Shown: positions 1-10,400 of the stretch, piece by piece
Numbering within the stretch: the stretch's first letter is position 1
Layout: the number at the start of each line of letters is the position of its first letter
The notes under the pieces: generated by a model
What the model was told of the DNA's origin: nothing
The model's input: the letters and a program-made list of their open reading frames with translations, nothing else
Databases searched by the model: none
Assembly (NCBI RefSeq): GCF_035083965.1
Contig: NC_089739.1
Coordinates: forward strand, 5,338,198 to 5,402,197
Length of the DNA: 64,000 nt
Source of the DNA: Branchiostoma lanceolatum
Taxonomy: Eukaryota; Chordata; Leptocardii; Amphioxiformes; Branchiostomatidae
Direction: 5' to 3'
Position numbers and translations under genes: made by a program

Positions 1-142
1 AGGTTGGGGTATTGTCCGTGTCCGTGTCCGTTCGGGACATTTGCCATTAAAGGTAACAGCACATGTCCCGAGTAAGGTAAAAACAGTTAACGTTGATAGA
101 ATCAATTCTAAACGTTTGATCAGCTGTTGTTGCTGACGTTAC

Positions 143-763
143 CTCGCCTAAACTCGAAGTGATCACAGGTTGCATCGTCGACAAGACGAGCGCCGGCGGT
201 ATCTCTGGTCGCCGAACTGAAGACACATTCCCGAGTCGTTCCACTTGTCACGTAATTGAATGACCTGCACATAAAAGTAGTTTTATTTCAAATGTAGATT
301 GGCAAAACATATGTAAATATGTTATGTATATACTTTCAAAGTAAATACTGATACAGACAAGCTGGGCATGTACTAAGGATGCCAGAAGACAGGATCCCCA
401 AAGTTGCCCTGAACTGGAGGCCAACAGGAAAGAGGAAAAGAGGCAGACCAAAGATCACATGGAGGAGAACAGTGTCAGACGACCTGGCGGCCATGGGTAT
501 GTCCTGGGGAACTGCTGACAGCTTGGCACAGGACAGACCCAGATGGAGGGAAGAAGTCATAGCCTTATGTCTCAGAAGGGACGAAGAGCATAAGTAAGTA
601 AGTACTTAAGTTAGCAATATTATATCAAAACAGTACCTGCACTGGAATGATGCTTCTCGGCACTTCCAAGCGCACTCCTCCACGGACAGTGACCGTAGGA
701 TCAACGGAGCATTTCCGGATAGCCTCTGTCCGGGATACACAGTGAAGTCTGCCATGCTGTTGT
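143..763 (-). CDS. Gene A exons 13-14 of those visible: PAN/apple domain
   Basis: Exons 637-763 and 143-264, joined in phase 2 through TGC AG|G. Sequence: ADFTVYPGQRLSG, then VEECAWKCREASFQC joined to RSFNYV, then RECVFSS and ATCDHFEF. This is the PAN pattern 'C...C...C.SF.Y......C.FS...' with cysteines in place. PAN modules bind proteins or sugars. The reading frame leaves exon 143-264 in phase 1 with donor GTAACG and should continue beyond the window. The intron holds a LINE 3' fragment on the plus strand. Confidence 0.9.
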
Positions 764-3700
764 CTGAACGCAAAGTCACAGTTGTTAATAAACATGCACT
801 TACCACAGCTAACGAGAAGCCATCCTTAGTCAATGGCATTTGAACTTCATAAGTGACCTTTGACCTTCATTAGTGACCTAGTTGCAAAGTTTCATAACCT
901 GGTTGCAAAGTCACCACCTGAAACTCTTTCTTTTCTGCCCCTCCTCTACTACTTCTACACCTGTACTGTCTACCGGCACACACATACATATACATCAGAG
1001 TACCTGCTTCTAGCTTCTGAAAGGCCATTCTTAATCAAGGACCTTCGACCATAATAGGTGAACTTTCACCATCATTAGTGGCCTTAGACCTGATTACAAA
1101 GTCACCACCTGAAAAGGACCCTTTCTGCCCCTCCTTAACGCTTGTCTACATAACACAAACATAATATCAAATAGATACCTGCTTCTTGTGTTCCATACAG
1201 CCACAATTCCCTGATCCAGGGCTGGCCTCCTCCGTACGTGGATAGAACTCTCACACGCCAGTAGCGTCCCACAGCTCTGAAGTGCTGAAAAATCTGAGAA
1301 AAGAACAATAAAATAGTTCGATTAGAAACATGCCATAAAGTTTGATGCACATTGTACATATATTGGGATGTCCCTGTAGCTCAATTGGTAGCGGCTTCGC
1401 AGTTGAGCCTCCTGTTTCCAATTAGTTGGATCCGGGAGACCCCGGATCGAATCCCGGGAAGGGTATCCTTGTCAGAGCTGCACCGTCTTTCGGAAGAGAC
1501 GAAAAATGGGGGTCCCGTGTTCGAGGAGGTGCCTTGAGTGCGTTACAACAGCCTCATTACTCACATGGGTACCTACTGGCTGAAATAATACAACCTGGTG
1601 AATATAACCATTGTGCAGTAACGTCCATTCATACATAGGCGCACTGTAGTCTTACCTGCATTTCATACGTAGCTTGTTCTGCCATCCATGAACCGACATC
1701 GTCCCAGTCGCCAGACCTCCTGTTGGCAAACTGGAGGGTGATCCACCAAGCATCATGCGTAACGTCACCATAGCTTGCAATGCCAACTTTTGTCACTACA
1801 TGGCGCTGTTGCAGGTCGAAGGTCAAGTACCAGGAGCCATCTCCATCTTGAGGGATGGGTGAGTTGCTGAAGGTTTCAAAGTTGCCATCGAATGTTTTTG
1901 ATCCGGGCGTGATGTCCCAGTTGTCACTGACTTGGATCCACTGAGGATGTGACAGTCCTTAAAATCGAAAAAAGACGAACAACAAACATTATCCCACTAG
2001 AACTACCTTCACATAGTCTAGCCTAACCAACTACTCCTGTCGATTCGTAGTCAAACACATTCAAATAGTATAAATGGTAGCCAATCCAGCTTTGTCCTGC
2101 CACTTGCTACAAATGTAATCAAACACCACAGGGTTTCTGCTTCCTTACCAGTAACCATGGTGACAGCCGTCTAACCTTATTTGTTAGGAGAAGAAGAAGA
2201 AACGGAGCAAAAACAATAGTTTTCCCTTCCGTGAAGGTTTGAAAAATAGACTTGAAAATATGTGAAAGCAAAGGTCCTAGTAGTCATTTTATCATCACTG
2301 TCCCTTTCAAAAGGTTGTGAAGTTGAAACAATATCTGAACCGACCTTCGCCCTCACAGCTTCCTCCCCTTAGAGTGACGTCATCAATGGCGATGTCGCCC
2401 GTCGGTCCTCCACCAATCACAGCTTCGAACTCTACATGGAAGGGCCGGTCAAAGGTCAGTGGAATGCGGGCAATGTTCCAGACGTCTGATTGGTTGCCAC
2501 TCATCGTCCATGTTGGATGCCGTGTGACCTTGAACAAATAAAAGTTATTGTCAGTCATTGTCAATGTCAAAACTTAAAGAATGTCAGTCAGTCAGATTCT
2601 TCAAAACCTAATAATTAAGCACATATCCAACAAGATATAATTTTCATCATTGGTTAAACACGCAAGACCGATCCCTTAGCCCCTCCTACCACCGTCAAAA
2701 TGCAGAAATGCCAAAAAATGCAAATATTCAACGGATACAGACAATCTCTCATTGGTCTAACCGCTAATTGCCATGATACCATTGTTTGGCCTGATAACTT
2801 TGATGGACATTTGTGTACGATGAATTCAGAATGAGTCATTCGCACAATCCTACTGTTAATGTAATTATCATGAAAAAGACGTACTTGTCCAGTGTAGACG
2901 TAGACATTGAGCCTGCCCACATCCTCCCCGTACATATGGTAGTGGAACTCCAAACACAGCTCGCCGCCAGGGGGCGCTGCAGGGCACTGCGGTGACGTCA
3001 GCCTGGCTCTCTCCTTCTCCCTCCTTGGAAGAGACGCCTCGGTGTAGATGTATCGTCCTTTTTTTTATAAAAGAAAAAAACAAATATTATTTTGAGAAAC
3101 ATTTTCATAGAAGAACTTTATTGCACGACAATTGTACATGGTACAAAGTATGGCAAGAATTCGTAAACATAATACAAAGTAGAAGTATAGAATAAAACTT
3201 AACATCCTAATTACTAATACAATACAATAAGGGCTAGCATACGTTTTCGATATAGTGTTATAATCGAGTTGGTTTAATCATTAGTTTCGATATTTTTCTA
3301 ATGTGAAAGCAGTAGTTTAGATATGTACCTATGTTATATGAAAAGTTTAACAATCGCTACCTGTCTATGTATTTAAACTATTTTGCTACCTTTGTCGGGT
3401 GCTGTATAGGTGTGATCGCTAGGGGGCCCAGTGTACAAAGATGGCGTCGGCCCGTACTGGTGCGTCCAATCAAATTCGTCTTTCTGGCTCTGGGTGTATC
3501 CACAAAGATCGTTCCGCTCAAAGTCACAACTGCATGGTGTTTCTGTAACAAGAGATGGTTATTTTTATTATGTTGAAGAAGATCCAATGGCATATATGTA
3601 AATCCCTTAAATCAAGCATGTCACGTTTCTTTTCTGCATCGATCTTAATTTTCATACATATGATATGGCCATGTCGATTCGATTATATGGACGACATCCA

Positions 3701-4319
3701 AAGTAAATTTTCTGTAGATTACGGTAAATCGTAAATAGCTGCTGTAATATGAGCAAATATATGCCGTAAATTGAAAAAAAATACCGGGGAACGAACACTG
3801 CTGTCGTACAATGCCAAAGTCAATTCCACAGTCAAAGAAGAAATTTTGAAAGAACAAAAATTGATAATCTAATGTTTGGTATGTATACTGTCATCTGTTC
3901 AAATTTCCCGACAACTTTCAAATATTTCAGAGTGAAGGCAATTTTTTTGCCAACTTTTATTTCGCACGCTCGCATCAGTTTTTGGTTTCCCGGAAGCTAT
4001 CATCCATATGATCGAATCAACATGGCCTAAAAAAATATAAAGTAGAATTTATTCTTACCCCCGGTTGTCTCAAAAGAGACTTCGCAGATGCAGATTGCTG
4101 CTGATCCCTGAATCCTCCAGTAACGGCCACGTGACCGGATACTCCAGAGGTGATAGGCCACGTCGACACTCGACTTGACCACCACGTGACCAGCTACCGA
4201 CCAATCAACACCCAGGTCCTGCCTAGACAGGACCGTCACGGACGTATTGGAACCTAAAGCTAAAGTCAAACAAAATAATTGAGTACAGGCTGAAACGGAG
4301 GAAATATGTGTATGTGTGC

Positions 4320-4399
<80 letters not shown>

Positions 4400-6040
4400 T
4401 TAGGTGTACTGTATGTGTTATTTGGGTGTATGTGCGTGTATGTGCCTGTGTGTATGTGTATGTCAGTGTTTGTGCGTATATTAGTGTGTGTCTGTGTGTT
4501 TCTGTGTGTGTGTGTGTGTGTTTCTGTGTGTGTATGTATGTGTGTGTGTCGGTGTGTGTGTTAATGTGCGTGTACAAGAAAAAAACTCCTTTTGACTGAC
4601 AAGTATTTGAATAAAGATATTACCGTAAGCTACAAGAGATAACTTAAATCCTGTCCTACCCGGAGCACACAACAGCACCTCCATCCTCATGCTGGTCCAT
4701 CCACGCCACGTTAGTGGGAGGAACCGAACAAACCTCGCCTCGACCGGCTGAACAAGAAGGTGTTCAACTTCGGTGTTCCTATCGGTGTTGCCTTCAAACA
4801 CCTATCATTTTGAAGACAAACAATCAAAACCACAAAAATCAATTTTGTAACGTGCGTGTATATTTTGTACAATCGTCTATGCTCATTGAACAATACTTGT
4901 TATTATTAATGTTATAGGCAAAAGTTTCATTTTGGTGCTAATGGTGGCATAAGCACTTTAATGATATAAGAAAACATTTGCCTACAACCTTGTCTTGTCC
5001 GTCTTCGGAGTATGTGTCCCACCCGGCGCCATCGGAGCTGAAGCTCAGTTTGTAGCTTGTCACCCATTGGTCTGTGTCAGCTCTCCCTTGTGTGATTACA
5101 CCGGCTATCCTGGTCCGTGAGTTCAGATCAACCTATGGTGTCATATCCACAAAAAAGACAATGAATATATCATGTAGATGCTTAGTTTACAGATAAAAAT
5201 GTTGTTGTAGTAGTACTGACAAAATTGAAAACATACAAACCAACCCAAAGATAGTCACCGAGCCGCTACCAAATGAGACAACTATGTAGATCGAATGGAT
5301 ACTTTTTTGTAATTTTTCTGTATTCTGTCTTACTCATAACAAACAAAAATAATGGTTTTCATGCGTAAGAAAATAAGGAAGATACCTGTATGACTACAAA
5401 AATAATTAAATACAGAAAGAAACACGTATGTTCGGGACCGCAATTTGCGAGAGCTGTCGCTCTAGATTGTGCTCTCGCGAGAGCAGATCTCAAAATGGCG
5501 CTGGGGTTTGGAAAGGGGTCTATTGTACCTGAAGCCACTGTCCTGGTGTCCCCTCTCCTGCGCACCATCCTCCCGCCCAGACAGACGTATCACCCACAGC
5601 CCCTGGTTGCGAGTTTAAACGCGCTTTCTCCGTGGAACAGCCAGGAAAAACGGTCGATGCGGTGATCGTGGCGGCAGCATTTTTCATGCCCGACGGCTGC
5701 ACACTACACGTCTCTGTGAGAGACAACAAACTTTTAGAGAGCTGTCGTATTCAGCAACAGAGCAAACTGTTTTGACATAAGAAAAGTACCGCCACATAAA
5801 CATTTTACTTATTCTTAATTCAACCAAAGAAGATGCTTAGCAATTACCAATGTGCCCGGGGCTTATAAAAGAATTAAAATCAAACGCAACTATTAACTAA
5901 GAAAAAGTCAAGTAAATAAATGACTTATGTCCTGTTATAAGGCAAACGTAAATCAGGTTAGAATAACATTATTAGAACACCTATGGGTTTCCTTCGTATA
6001 GGTGGTACTGAAATTTTGCTGCTCTTACATGTGGGCACAA

Positions 6041-6071
<31 letters not shown>

Positions 6072-9000
6072 CACATACACACATGCACACACAGACACAC
6101 ATAAAAACACACATACAAACACACACATACATACGCACACATACATACAAAAATACATACATACATACATACATACACACAAACATACACGCACACAAAC
6201 ACATGTACACACATACGCATACACACACACACACACACACACACATGCCCGCACACACACAGACACAGACAAACACACACACACACAATCCACAACACAT
6301 GGACGTTACGAAGAAAGATAAGACGGTACGTTACCTTTGCCATCCCATTCACAAGCCTTGATTCCTACGCGAGTTACAGTCCGTGTCTGGGGGAAAGCGT
6401 ACTCGGCATGGAACGGACTTACATCCGTCGCCCAGCACGTCTCCTGCACGCCGTCAATGGTGCCAGTTGCGCTGCCCCGAACAGTTGCTCCCCAACTGTC
6501 CTGTAGTACCGGACTTTCTCCATCCTTACCGCCAGCGCGGACTGGATGCAATAAACAGGCGCGTAGATTGTTTACCATTATAATACATTCAGCACCAAGG
6601 GCAGTGCCAACAGAAAGTACTATTGAGTTACAAAAAAGTACAACGAAAAATACAGTGTCAGCTCCAATGTCAGGGTCAGTTGCGAAAACGTGGCGCCTTT
6701 CTCTATCTTTACCGCCAGTGCGGACTGCAGGATATAAACGGGCACGAAGATTTAGACATTCTTTACCACAACAAGAGATTAAGCATCAATGGCAGTGGGA
6801 AAGTGGGACCTTACTAGTATGCCATATGATATATAGTTTCGGCACCAAAATCAAAGTCAGTTATTACATAGCGGGGCCTTTCTGCATCCTTACCGCCAGT
6901 ACGGACTGGATGAAATAATCAAGCGCGTAGATTTAAACATTTGCCAGTGCCAGCAGAAAGTACTATTGAGTTACAAAAAGTACAACGGAAAATACAGTGT
7001 CAGCACCAATGTCAGTTACAAAAAAGTGGGGCCTTACTACATCCTTACTACTAGTATGGACCGCAGGATATAAACGGGCACGAAAATTCAAACATTATTT
7101 ACTACAACAATGCATTCAGGACCAAGGACAGTACACAGTAGAAAGTGCAACATTAGTAGTGAGGCCATGATATTTAGAACAAAGTCAACGACAAGGGTCA
7201 ATAAAAAGGTAGGGTTTGTCCTTAACAGTTAAAGCATCAAGGGCAGAGTTAATTCTAAAAAAAGTAGGGACTTTCTATATAATCTAGTTACAGCACCAGT
7301 TTAGTTTAGGGCAGAGTCTGTTACGAAAAATGAAGTCTTACTATATATCATACTTTAATATATTTTCAGAACCAAGGGCAAAGTCAGTAACCATAAAAGG
7401 TGTGACTTAATATATAAAATAGTTTCAGCTAGCACCAAGGGCAGAGCTAGTTACAGAAAGGAGGGCCTTACTTGAAAATACAGCTTCAGGATCAATGGCA
7501 AAATCTGTAATCTCCGCTTCGAAGTGAGTCATCTATTCTACTGCCAGAAGGTCGGCAATAGCATTAGTTGGTATAACCTTGTGATCCGGTAGAGGGCGTT
7601 TCTGTACTATAAAAGTGCATATCCGAGAGAACGGGATGACGTTTCACGAGCTTCTCAGCTGTTTGAAAACATCGAAATCAACGATGCTTGGGTAGGCTAC
7701 TACAACATAATTTAAGGGGTGCGGTTTATTTTACCACTTAACCTGGCAATATCTTAATTTCCGGTAGAGGGCGTCCCTGCACTGCTAAACTGTATATTCC
7801 AGAACGAAATGACGTTTCACGAGCTTCGCAGCTGCTTTCAAACATCGAAACCAACAGCGCTGGGGTATGCTACTACAACAGACTTTAGAGGGTGAGGTTT
7901 GCTTTACCATTGCCACATAGCACGGCAAACTACATGCACTTCAATAGATGCACACCTGTTGAACTTTCCGTCGCTTGCACACCTGTAGCGCCATGTTTAA
8001 TTGCAGGTGTGGTGGCTACGTGGTGCGACAATAGACAGGTGGCCGCCCTCATCAAATATTTAGACCGCTTTCAGGAGTACCTTTTGTGGCAGCTGTGGTA
8101 ACTAAGCTCCCATATTGCCATCAGACAATTTGTCTTTATGATTCACGCCATTAATTCCTTTGTACGCCCTGTGCCACCGCCTTTTACTGCGACGTTTTGT
8201 TCTGTATGATAATGTGGCGCAGCAACATATCTATATTCTCACTCTCTGAGACAATATGATATAGTTTAACATTTCGACAGAAGTGCTGTTACGGAAGTTT
8301 CGCCTGTAGTTCAATAATCCGGTTCAACTTATTTCCGTCAAGAAACTATGTTCGTGAAGTGGCAAATGTTAACCAAAATTGTAAAAAATTCAGAAGCTTT
8401 GTCGATGCCACGGCAACATTCAACGGTGCCCAGTCATTCGTTTAGAGTGTGCCTGACCAATATGTGAGAATAATAACATAGCACTAGTATGTCCATTACA
8501 GAAACCTATGTCGTCATCTCTGTGTATTATTCAAACATTCGTTATGTGGAATGAAGACTTACTAAAGTATGATCCGTACTCATGTCTGTCTCGAAGTAAG
8601 TTTTTTTATGTCCGGCGAGAGAAAAGAATAAACGTCTAAAACTCGTAACGGCAATCCTGTGGATATCACAAATGGCGTATTTTATATGGAATTGGACACT
8701 GCGGATTTCGCCAAAAATACTTACTCAAGTAACTGGATAAAATTTTGAAGTAGTCTGACGTTTCAGACAGCATCCGCTATCTTTCGTCAGTGACTAAGGA
8801 AAGATCTGGCTGAACTAGGTTTTATACCAAAACAGCACGTTGGCACAATTCTTTACCACAGACCTCGTATGACACCATCTCGCACGGCGTTAAACAGGCA
8901 GAGAAAAAGAAGTAAAGGCCATGAGTTGATCTTTAGCTTCGTGGAAAAGCTGTCCGAGCTGGCATTTTGAACGAATCGGATGACATTGGGTCGCGCTAAG

Positions 9001-9534
9001 TTACTATCTGAGATGCAATTCCCCTTCTACCGCTCAATACAAAGTTTTCTACGTGTACACTCCGGCTTCCCCTCATACTAGTTAACACTGGACTTCTGGG
9101 GATAGACCATGGCATCCTATAGGTAAATTGAATATGAAACCAGGCTTTTTGAGGTCGAGGGGGTAGTAGGTTGTTTTCCATTGTGATATGGGGCACGGTA
9201 GTGGAAGGCGGAGCTCATTCCTCTCCTTCCACCTCCTTTTACGTCCCTAACCGAAGTTTGATACCCATTTCAACACATTGTTTTGAGTACGTGGAGAAAG
9301 TCGTGTAAAGTGACTTTCCTGAGGACAAGGTCTTACGTCTAGCCAGGAATCGACCCCATAACCTCGCCCATCTAATTCCTTGAAAATTGCAGATGCAAAA
9401 AAATAAACGCTCACAATTCTACAAGAAGTGTCAGAAATATCGGGCTTACCTGCCGGACATCGCTGAGCCCAGGCCCCGGTCACCAGCAGCACCAAGCCCG
9501 CCAGTACCGCCCACGGCCTCCCGGTCTCCGCCAT
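143..9534 (-). CDS. Gene A: secreted F5/8C-MAM-PAN mosaic protein (3' end off window)
   Basis: Thirteen exons join without a phase error: 9450-9534, 6335-6541, 5529-5713, 4989-5132, 4660-4801, 4059-4253, 3390-3542, 2885-3057, 2345-2528, 1656-1957, 1179-1293, 637-763 and 143-264. All have GT/AG borders, and they give 711 residues before the left edge. Order: signal peptide (1-23), half discoidin-like domain (about 29-97), full F5/8C (98-254), half domain (255-319), MAM (about 322-489), discoidin-like (490-628), PAN (629-711+). These families bind glycans, phospholipids or proteins outside cells, so an adhesion, receptor or immune-recognition role is inferred. No transmembrane segment is seen in this part. 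I do not recognise a named orthologue. Extra exons in the 2.9-kb first intron cannot be excluded. Confidence 0.88.
362..603 (+). mobile_element. LINE 3'-end fragment (reverse-transcriptase tail)
   Basis: The open frame 379-597 reads GKRKRGRPKITWRRTV, then LAAMGMSWGTADSLAQDR and WREEVIALC. This is the typical C-terminal tail after the reverse transcriptase of animal non-LTR elements ('RGRP..TWRRT...D......W......DR..WR..V..LC'). It ends in a short TAAG repeat, as many LINE 3' ends do. The rest of the element is absent, so it is 5'-truncated, lying in a gene A intron in antisense. Confidence 0.75.
1179..1957 (-). CDS. Gene A exons 11-12: second discoidin-like region
   Basis: Exons 1656-1957 and 1179-1293. 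Motifs include KTFDGNFETFSNSPI, GSWYLTFDLQQRHVV, AWWITLQFANRRSG and FRAVGRYWRVRVLST, closing with IRELWLYG. This is the F5/8C fold pattern ('FDG', 'W..FDL', 'RYWR......I.EL.LYG') but without the usual end cysteines. The 300-base intron between them is taken up by a tRNA-derived SINE on the other strand. Confidence 0.87.
1368..1620 (+). mobile_element. tRNA-derived SINE, copy 1
   Basis: The head resembles a tRNA gene: A box TAGCTCAATTGGTAG at about 1378, and a B-box-like GGATCGAATCCC near 1444. The body has 'GAGCTGCACCGTCTTTCGGA' and 'CTCATTACTCACATGGGTA'. The same body recurs behind a tRNA-like head at 38.2 kb, so this is a dispersed SINE, not a tRNA gene. Confidence 0.72.
2345..3542 (-). CDS. 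Gene A exons 7-10: MAM domain
   Basis: Exons 3390-3542, 2885-3057 and 2345-2528 (phases 1, 1, 0, 1). The domain starts PCSCDFERNDLCGYTQ, the standard MAM opening 'CDFE...CGY.Q'. It continues with KGRYIYTEASLPR, GELCLEFHYHMYG and VGRLNVYVYTGQ, and ends GDIAIDDVTLRGGSC, the classic MAM 'IAIDDV....G.C' close. About 168 residues, full length. MAM domains mediate homophilic adhesion or oligomerisation in meprins, neuropilins and receptor phosphatases. The spacing of the cysteines visible fits the family. Confidence 0.95.
2690..2825 (-). mobile_element. 'CCAAT' MITE, partial copy
   Basis: CAATCTCTCATTGGTCTAAC, GCTAATTGCCATGATACCAT and TTGATGGACATTTGTG read in reverse order to the 28.4-kb copy. Lies between two MAM exons of gene A. 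Confidence 0.45.
3640..3970 (+). repeat. Dispersed repeat family P, copy 1
   Basis: Shares ordered blocks with 45565-46015: ATTATATGGAYGACATCC, a TAAATCGTA block, an A-rich block then ACCGG.GAACGAA, and a TTTGGTATRYMY...TGTCATCTGTTCA block. There is no coding sign. It fills the gene A intron between 3543 and 4058. Confidence 0.5.
4059..4253 (-). CDS. Gene A exon 6: back half of a discoidin-like domain
   Basis: Phase 1 to 1, 195 bases. It includes SRGRYWRIQGSAAICICEV, the 'R.WRI....C.CEV' end block of discoidin-like domains. No front half precedes it, so it may be a worn domain or may pair structurally with the exon 2 half. The intron to exon 5 holds a long (GT)n tract. Confidence 0.85.
4321..4575 (+). 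repeat. (GT)n microsatellite and degenerate GT-rich flank
   Basis: An uninterrupted GT run of about 75 bases from 4322, then about 170 bases of imperfect GT with TATG variants. It lies in a gene A intron. Long reading frames across it are repeat artefacts. Confidence 0.97.
4660..5713 (-). CDS. Gene A exons 3-5: F5/8 type C (discoidin) domain
   Basis: Exons 5529-5713, 4989-5132 and 4660-4801, with junction phases 0 and 0. The domain opens with ETCSVQPSGM (Cys then GM, as in the family), then ITASTVFPG, VWAGGWCAG and GQWLQ/VDLNSRTRIAGVITQGR. The core follows with WVTSYKLSFSSDG and VFEGNTDRNTEVEH. It closes with EARFVRFLPLTWRGW and a final LLCAPG holding the terminal Cys. Length (about 157 residues) is normal for the family. 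Known members bind phosphatidylserine, collagen or sugars. The ligand here is unknown. Confidence 0.93.
6036..6292 (+). repeat. (CA)n microsatellite with CATA variants
   Basis: About 250 bases of CA with ACAT and ATAC units, in the gene A intron between exons 2 and 3. Confidence 0.97.
6335..6541 (-). CDS. Gene A exon 2: half discoidin-like domain
   Basis: Phase 1 to phase 1, 207 bases. It reads into DSWGATVRGSATGTIDGV then ETCWATDVSPFHAEYAFPQ, the front half of a discoidin-like fold with the usual 'TCW.T' and 'V.IKAC.WDG' blocks. The next exon starts a fresh F5/8C domain instead of finishing this one. The domain is therefore truncated, or an exon has been missed in the (CA)n-rich interval 5714-6334. 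The acceptor region was copied several times upstream. Confidence 0.85.
6542..7500 (-). repeat. Degenerate tandem array derived from the exon 2 acceptor
   Basis: Blocks resembling the exon 2 edge 'CATCCTTACCGCCAGCGCGGACTG' (plus strand, 6521-6544) recur near 6707, 6889 and 7050. A longer block starting AGTACTATTGAGTTACAAAA repeats at 6616 and 6958. Between them are 'AGCACCAAGGGCAGAG' blocks to about 7500. The first 35 bases or so of coding exon 2 belong to the repeat unit. Confidence 0.75.
7580..7915. repeat. Two-copy tandem duplication, about 174 bp period
   Basis: CCGGTAGAGGGCGT starts at 7586 and 7761. GACGTTTCACGAGCTTC, ACATCGAAAYCAAC and GCTACTACAACA follow in the same order in both copies. 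Noncoding, inside gene A intron 1. Confidence 0.85.
7916..9169. other. Gene A intron 1 remainder, no feature seen
   Basis: No exon with matching phase, RNA gene or clear repeat is visible on either strand. The stretch 8745-8800 holds a short GTCTGACGTTTCAGACAG palindrome. Confidence 0.5.
9170..9365 (-). mobile_element. SINE family A, partial copy
   Basis: Read on the minus strand it has the 'GAATGGGTAT..GACTTCGGTT' and 'GGAAGGAGAGG...GAGCTCCGCCTTCCA' blocks shared with 11.6-11.8 kb. Its upstream tRNA-like part (GGAATCGACC, B-box-like) matches the head of the 23.1-kb copy in style. Confidence 0.55.
9450..9534 (-). CDS. Gene A exon 1: signal peptide
   Basis: ATG at 9534-9532 follows a favourable context (CAGGATGGC). 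The peptide MAETGRPWAVLAGLVLLVTG continues AWAQRCPA: a hydrophobic core then A-W-A|Q, a good signal-peptidase site after residue 23. The donor is GTAAGC at 9449, phase 1. The 5' UTR runs into about 9535-9640. Confidence 0.85.
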
Positions 9535-10099
9535 CCTGCGAGGAATCCCCCCGCAATGTCCGACGAAAACTCTCCTCGGATGTTTTCAGTCACAGATGTC
9601 GATTTGGACCGCAAAGGAAAGTACTAAGCTAAGCAGAAAACGTGAACGATGTATTCACTGTTTTCTCGAACGGGTGGTCAACTGAATAGCAGTCACTACC
9701 AGTCCAATACGTATCAGAACATTGCATATTCAGTAGTCAACTGAATAGCAGTAGTAGAAGAACTGCTGTCGTTGGTGGTCAAGCCACTTTGTGGAAACTT
9801 CAGATGATCATAAGGTCCCTGTGGTGGTGCGCGCGCTTGTGTTTAGGAACGTCTACCTCAATACCAGTGTGAACACAAGAATACCGGCTATACACTAGAC
9901 GCATCGACTTAGAGAAACCGCAGTTAAGTCCTTATCTGTTGCACCCATCTTACGACGGGTCATTAAAAAGCACTTTATGAAATGAGCATCGCACATATAT
10001 GTATTCATATCTGTCGATGCAGTACTAATTGTCGCGTGGCATCCCGGTAAACATCACAAGTTATGACGCACTTGTAGCTGTTGCTTAGTACCTTGCTAG

Positions 10100-10297
10100 T
10101 ACTGTATATGCATTTAAGTTCGCGTGGTTTTTATTTCGCGCTAAGGGAAAATGGAGCGTTCGCGGTGTTTTTTTAAGTTTGCGGCAGTGCCATAGTCACA
10201 TACTGCTACAGTATTGGACAAAAATGTTCGCGGTGAAACGGTCGCCACGAAAACCACGAACATAAAAACCACCGCGAACATTTCTGCGTTTACAGTA
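10100..10297. mobile_element. Palindromic 'TACTGTAAA...GCG' MITE, copy 1
   Basis: Begins TACTGTATATGCATTTAAG and ends GCGTTTACAGTA, with internal inverted blocks 'TTCGCGGTGG' and 'CCACCGCGAACATT'. TA flanks both ends. It lies between gene B and gene A. Confidence 0.7.
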
Positions 10298-10317
10298 CTT
10301 CTCACGGAAAAAAAAGG

Positions 10318-10400
10318 TAATTGGTCTTTTTAACCTTCAACCAGTTACGGTAGCACCAAATTTGTAATGGTTATGAGGTTAGGCAACAGGAAGAAAGTAT
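10318..10400. mobile_element. 'AACCTTC' mini-MITE, copy 1
   Basis: TTTTTAACCTTC at the left, GCACCAAATTTGTAATGGTT in the middle, AGGCAACAGGAAGAAAG at the right. A cleaner copy with full inverted ends sits at 34027-34111. Confidence 0.5.

Noticed and set aside
1378..1455. A tRNA gene
   Set aside because: There is a tRNA-like A and B box, but the arms do not fold properly, an extra 15 or so bases break the anticodon region, and the following body repeats at 38.2 kb. It is a SINE head.
4266..4801. Long Cys/Val or Thr/His frames over GT/CA tracts (also at 6.0-6.3 and 16.4-16.7 kb)
   Set aside because: Dinucleotide repeats lack stop codons; the translated sequences are pure repeat.
8745..8800. 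Hairpin with GTCTGACGTTTCAGACAG as a regulatory RNA
   Set aside because: The stem is short and imperfect and there is no neighbouring transcript evidence; probably a worn repeat.
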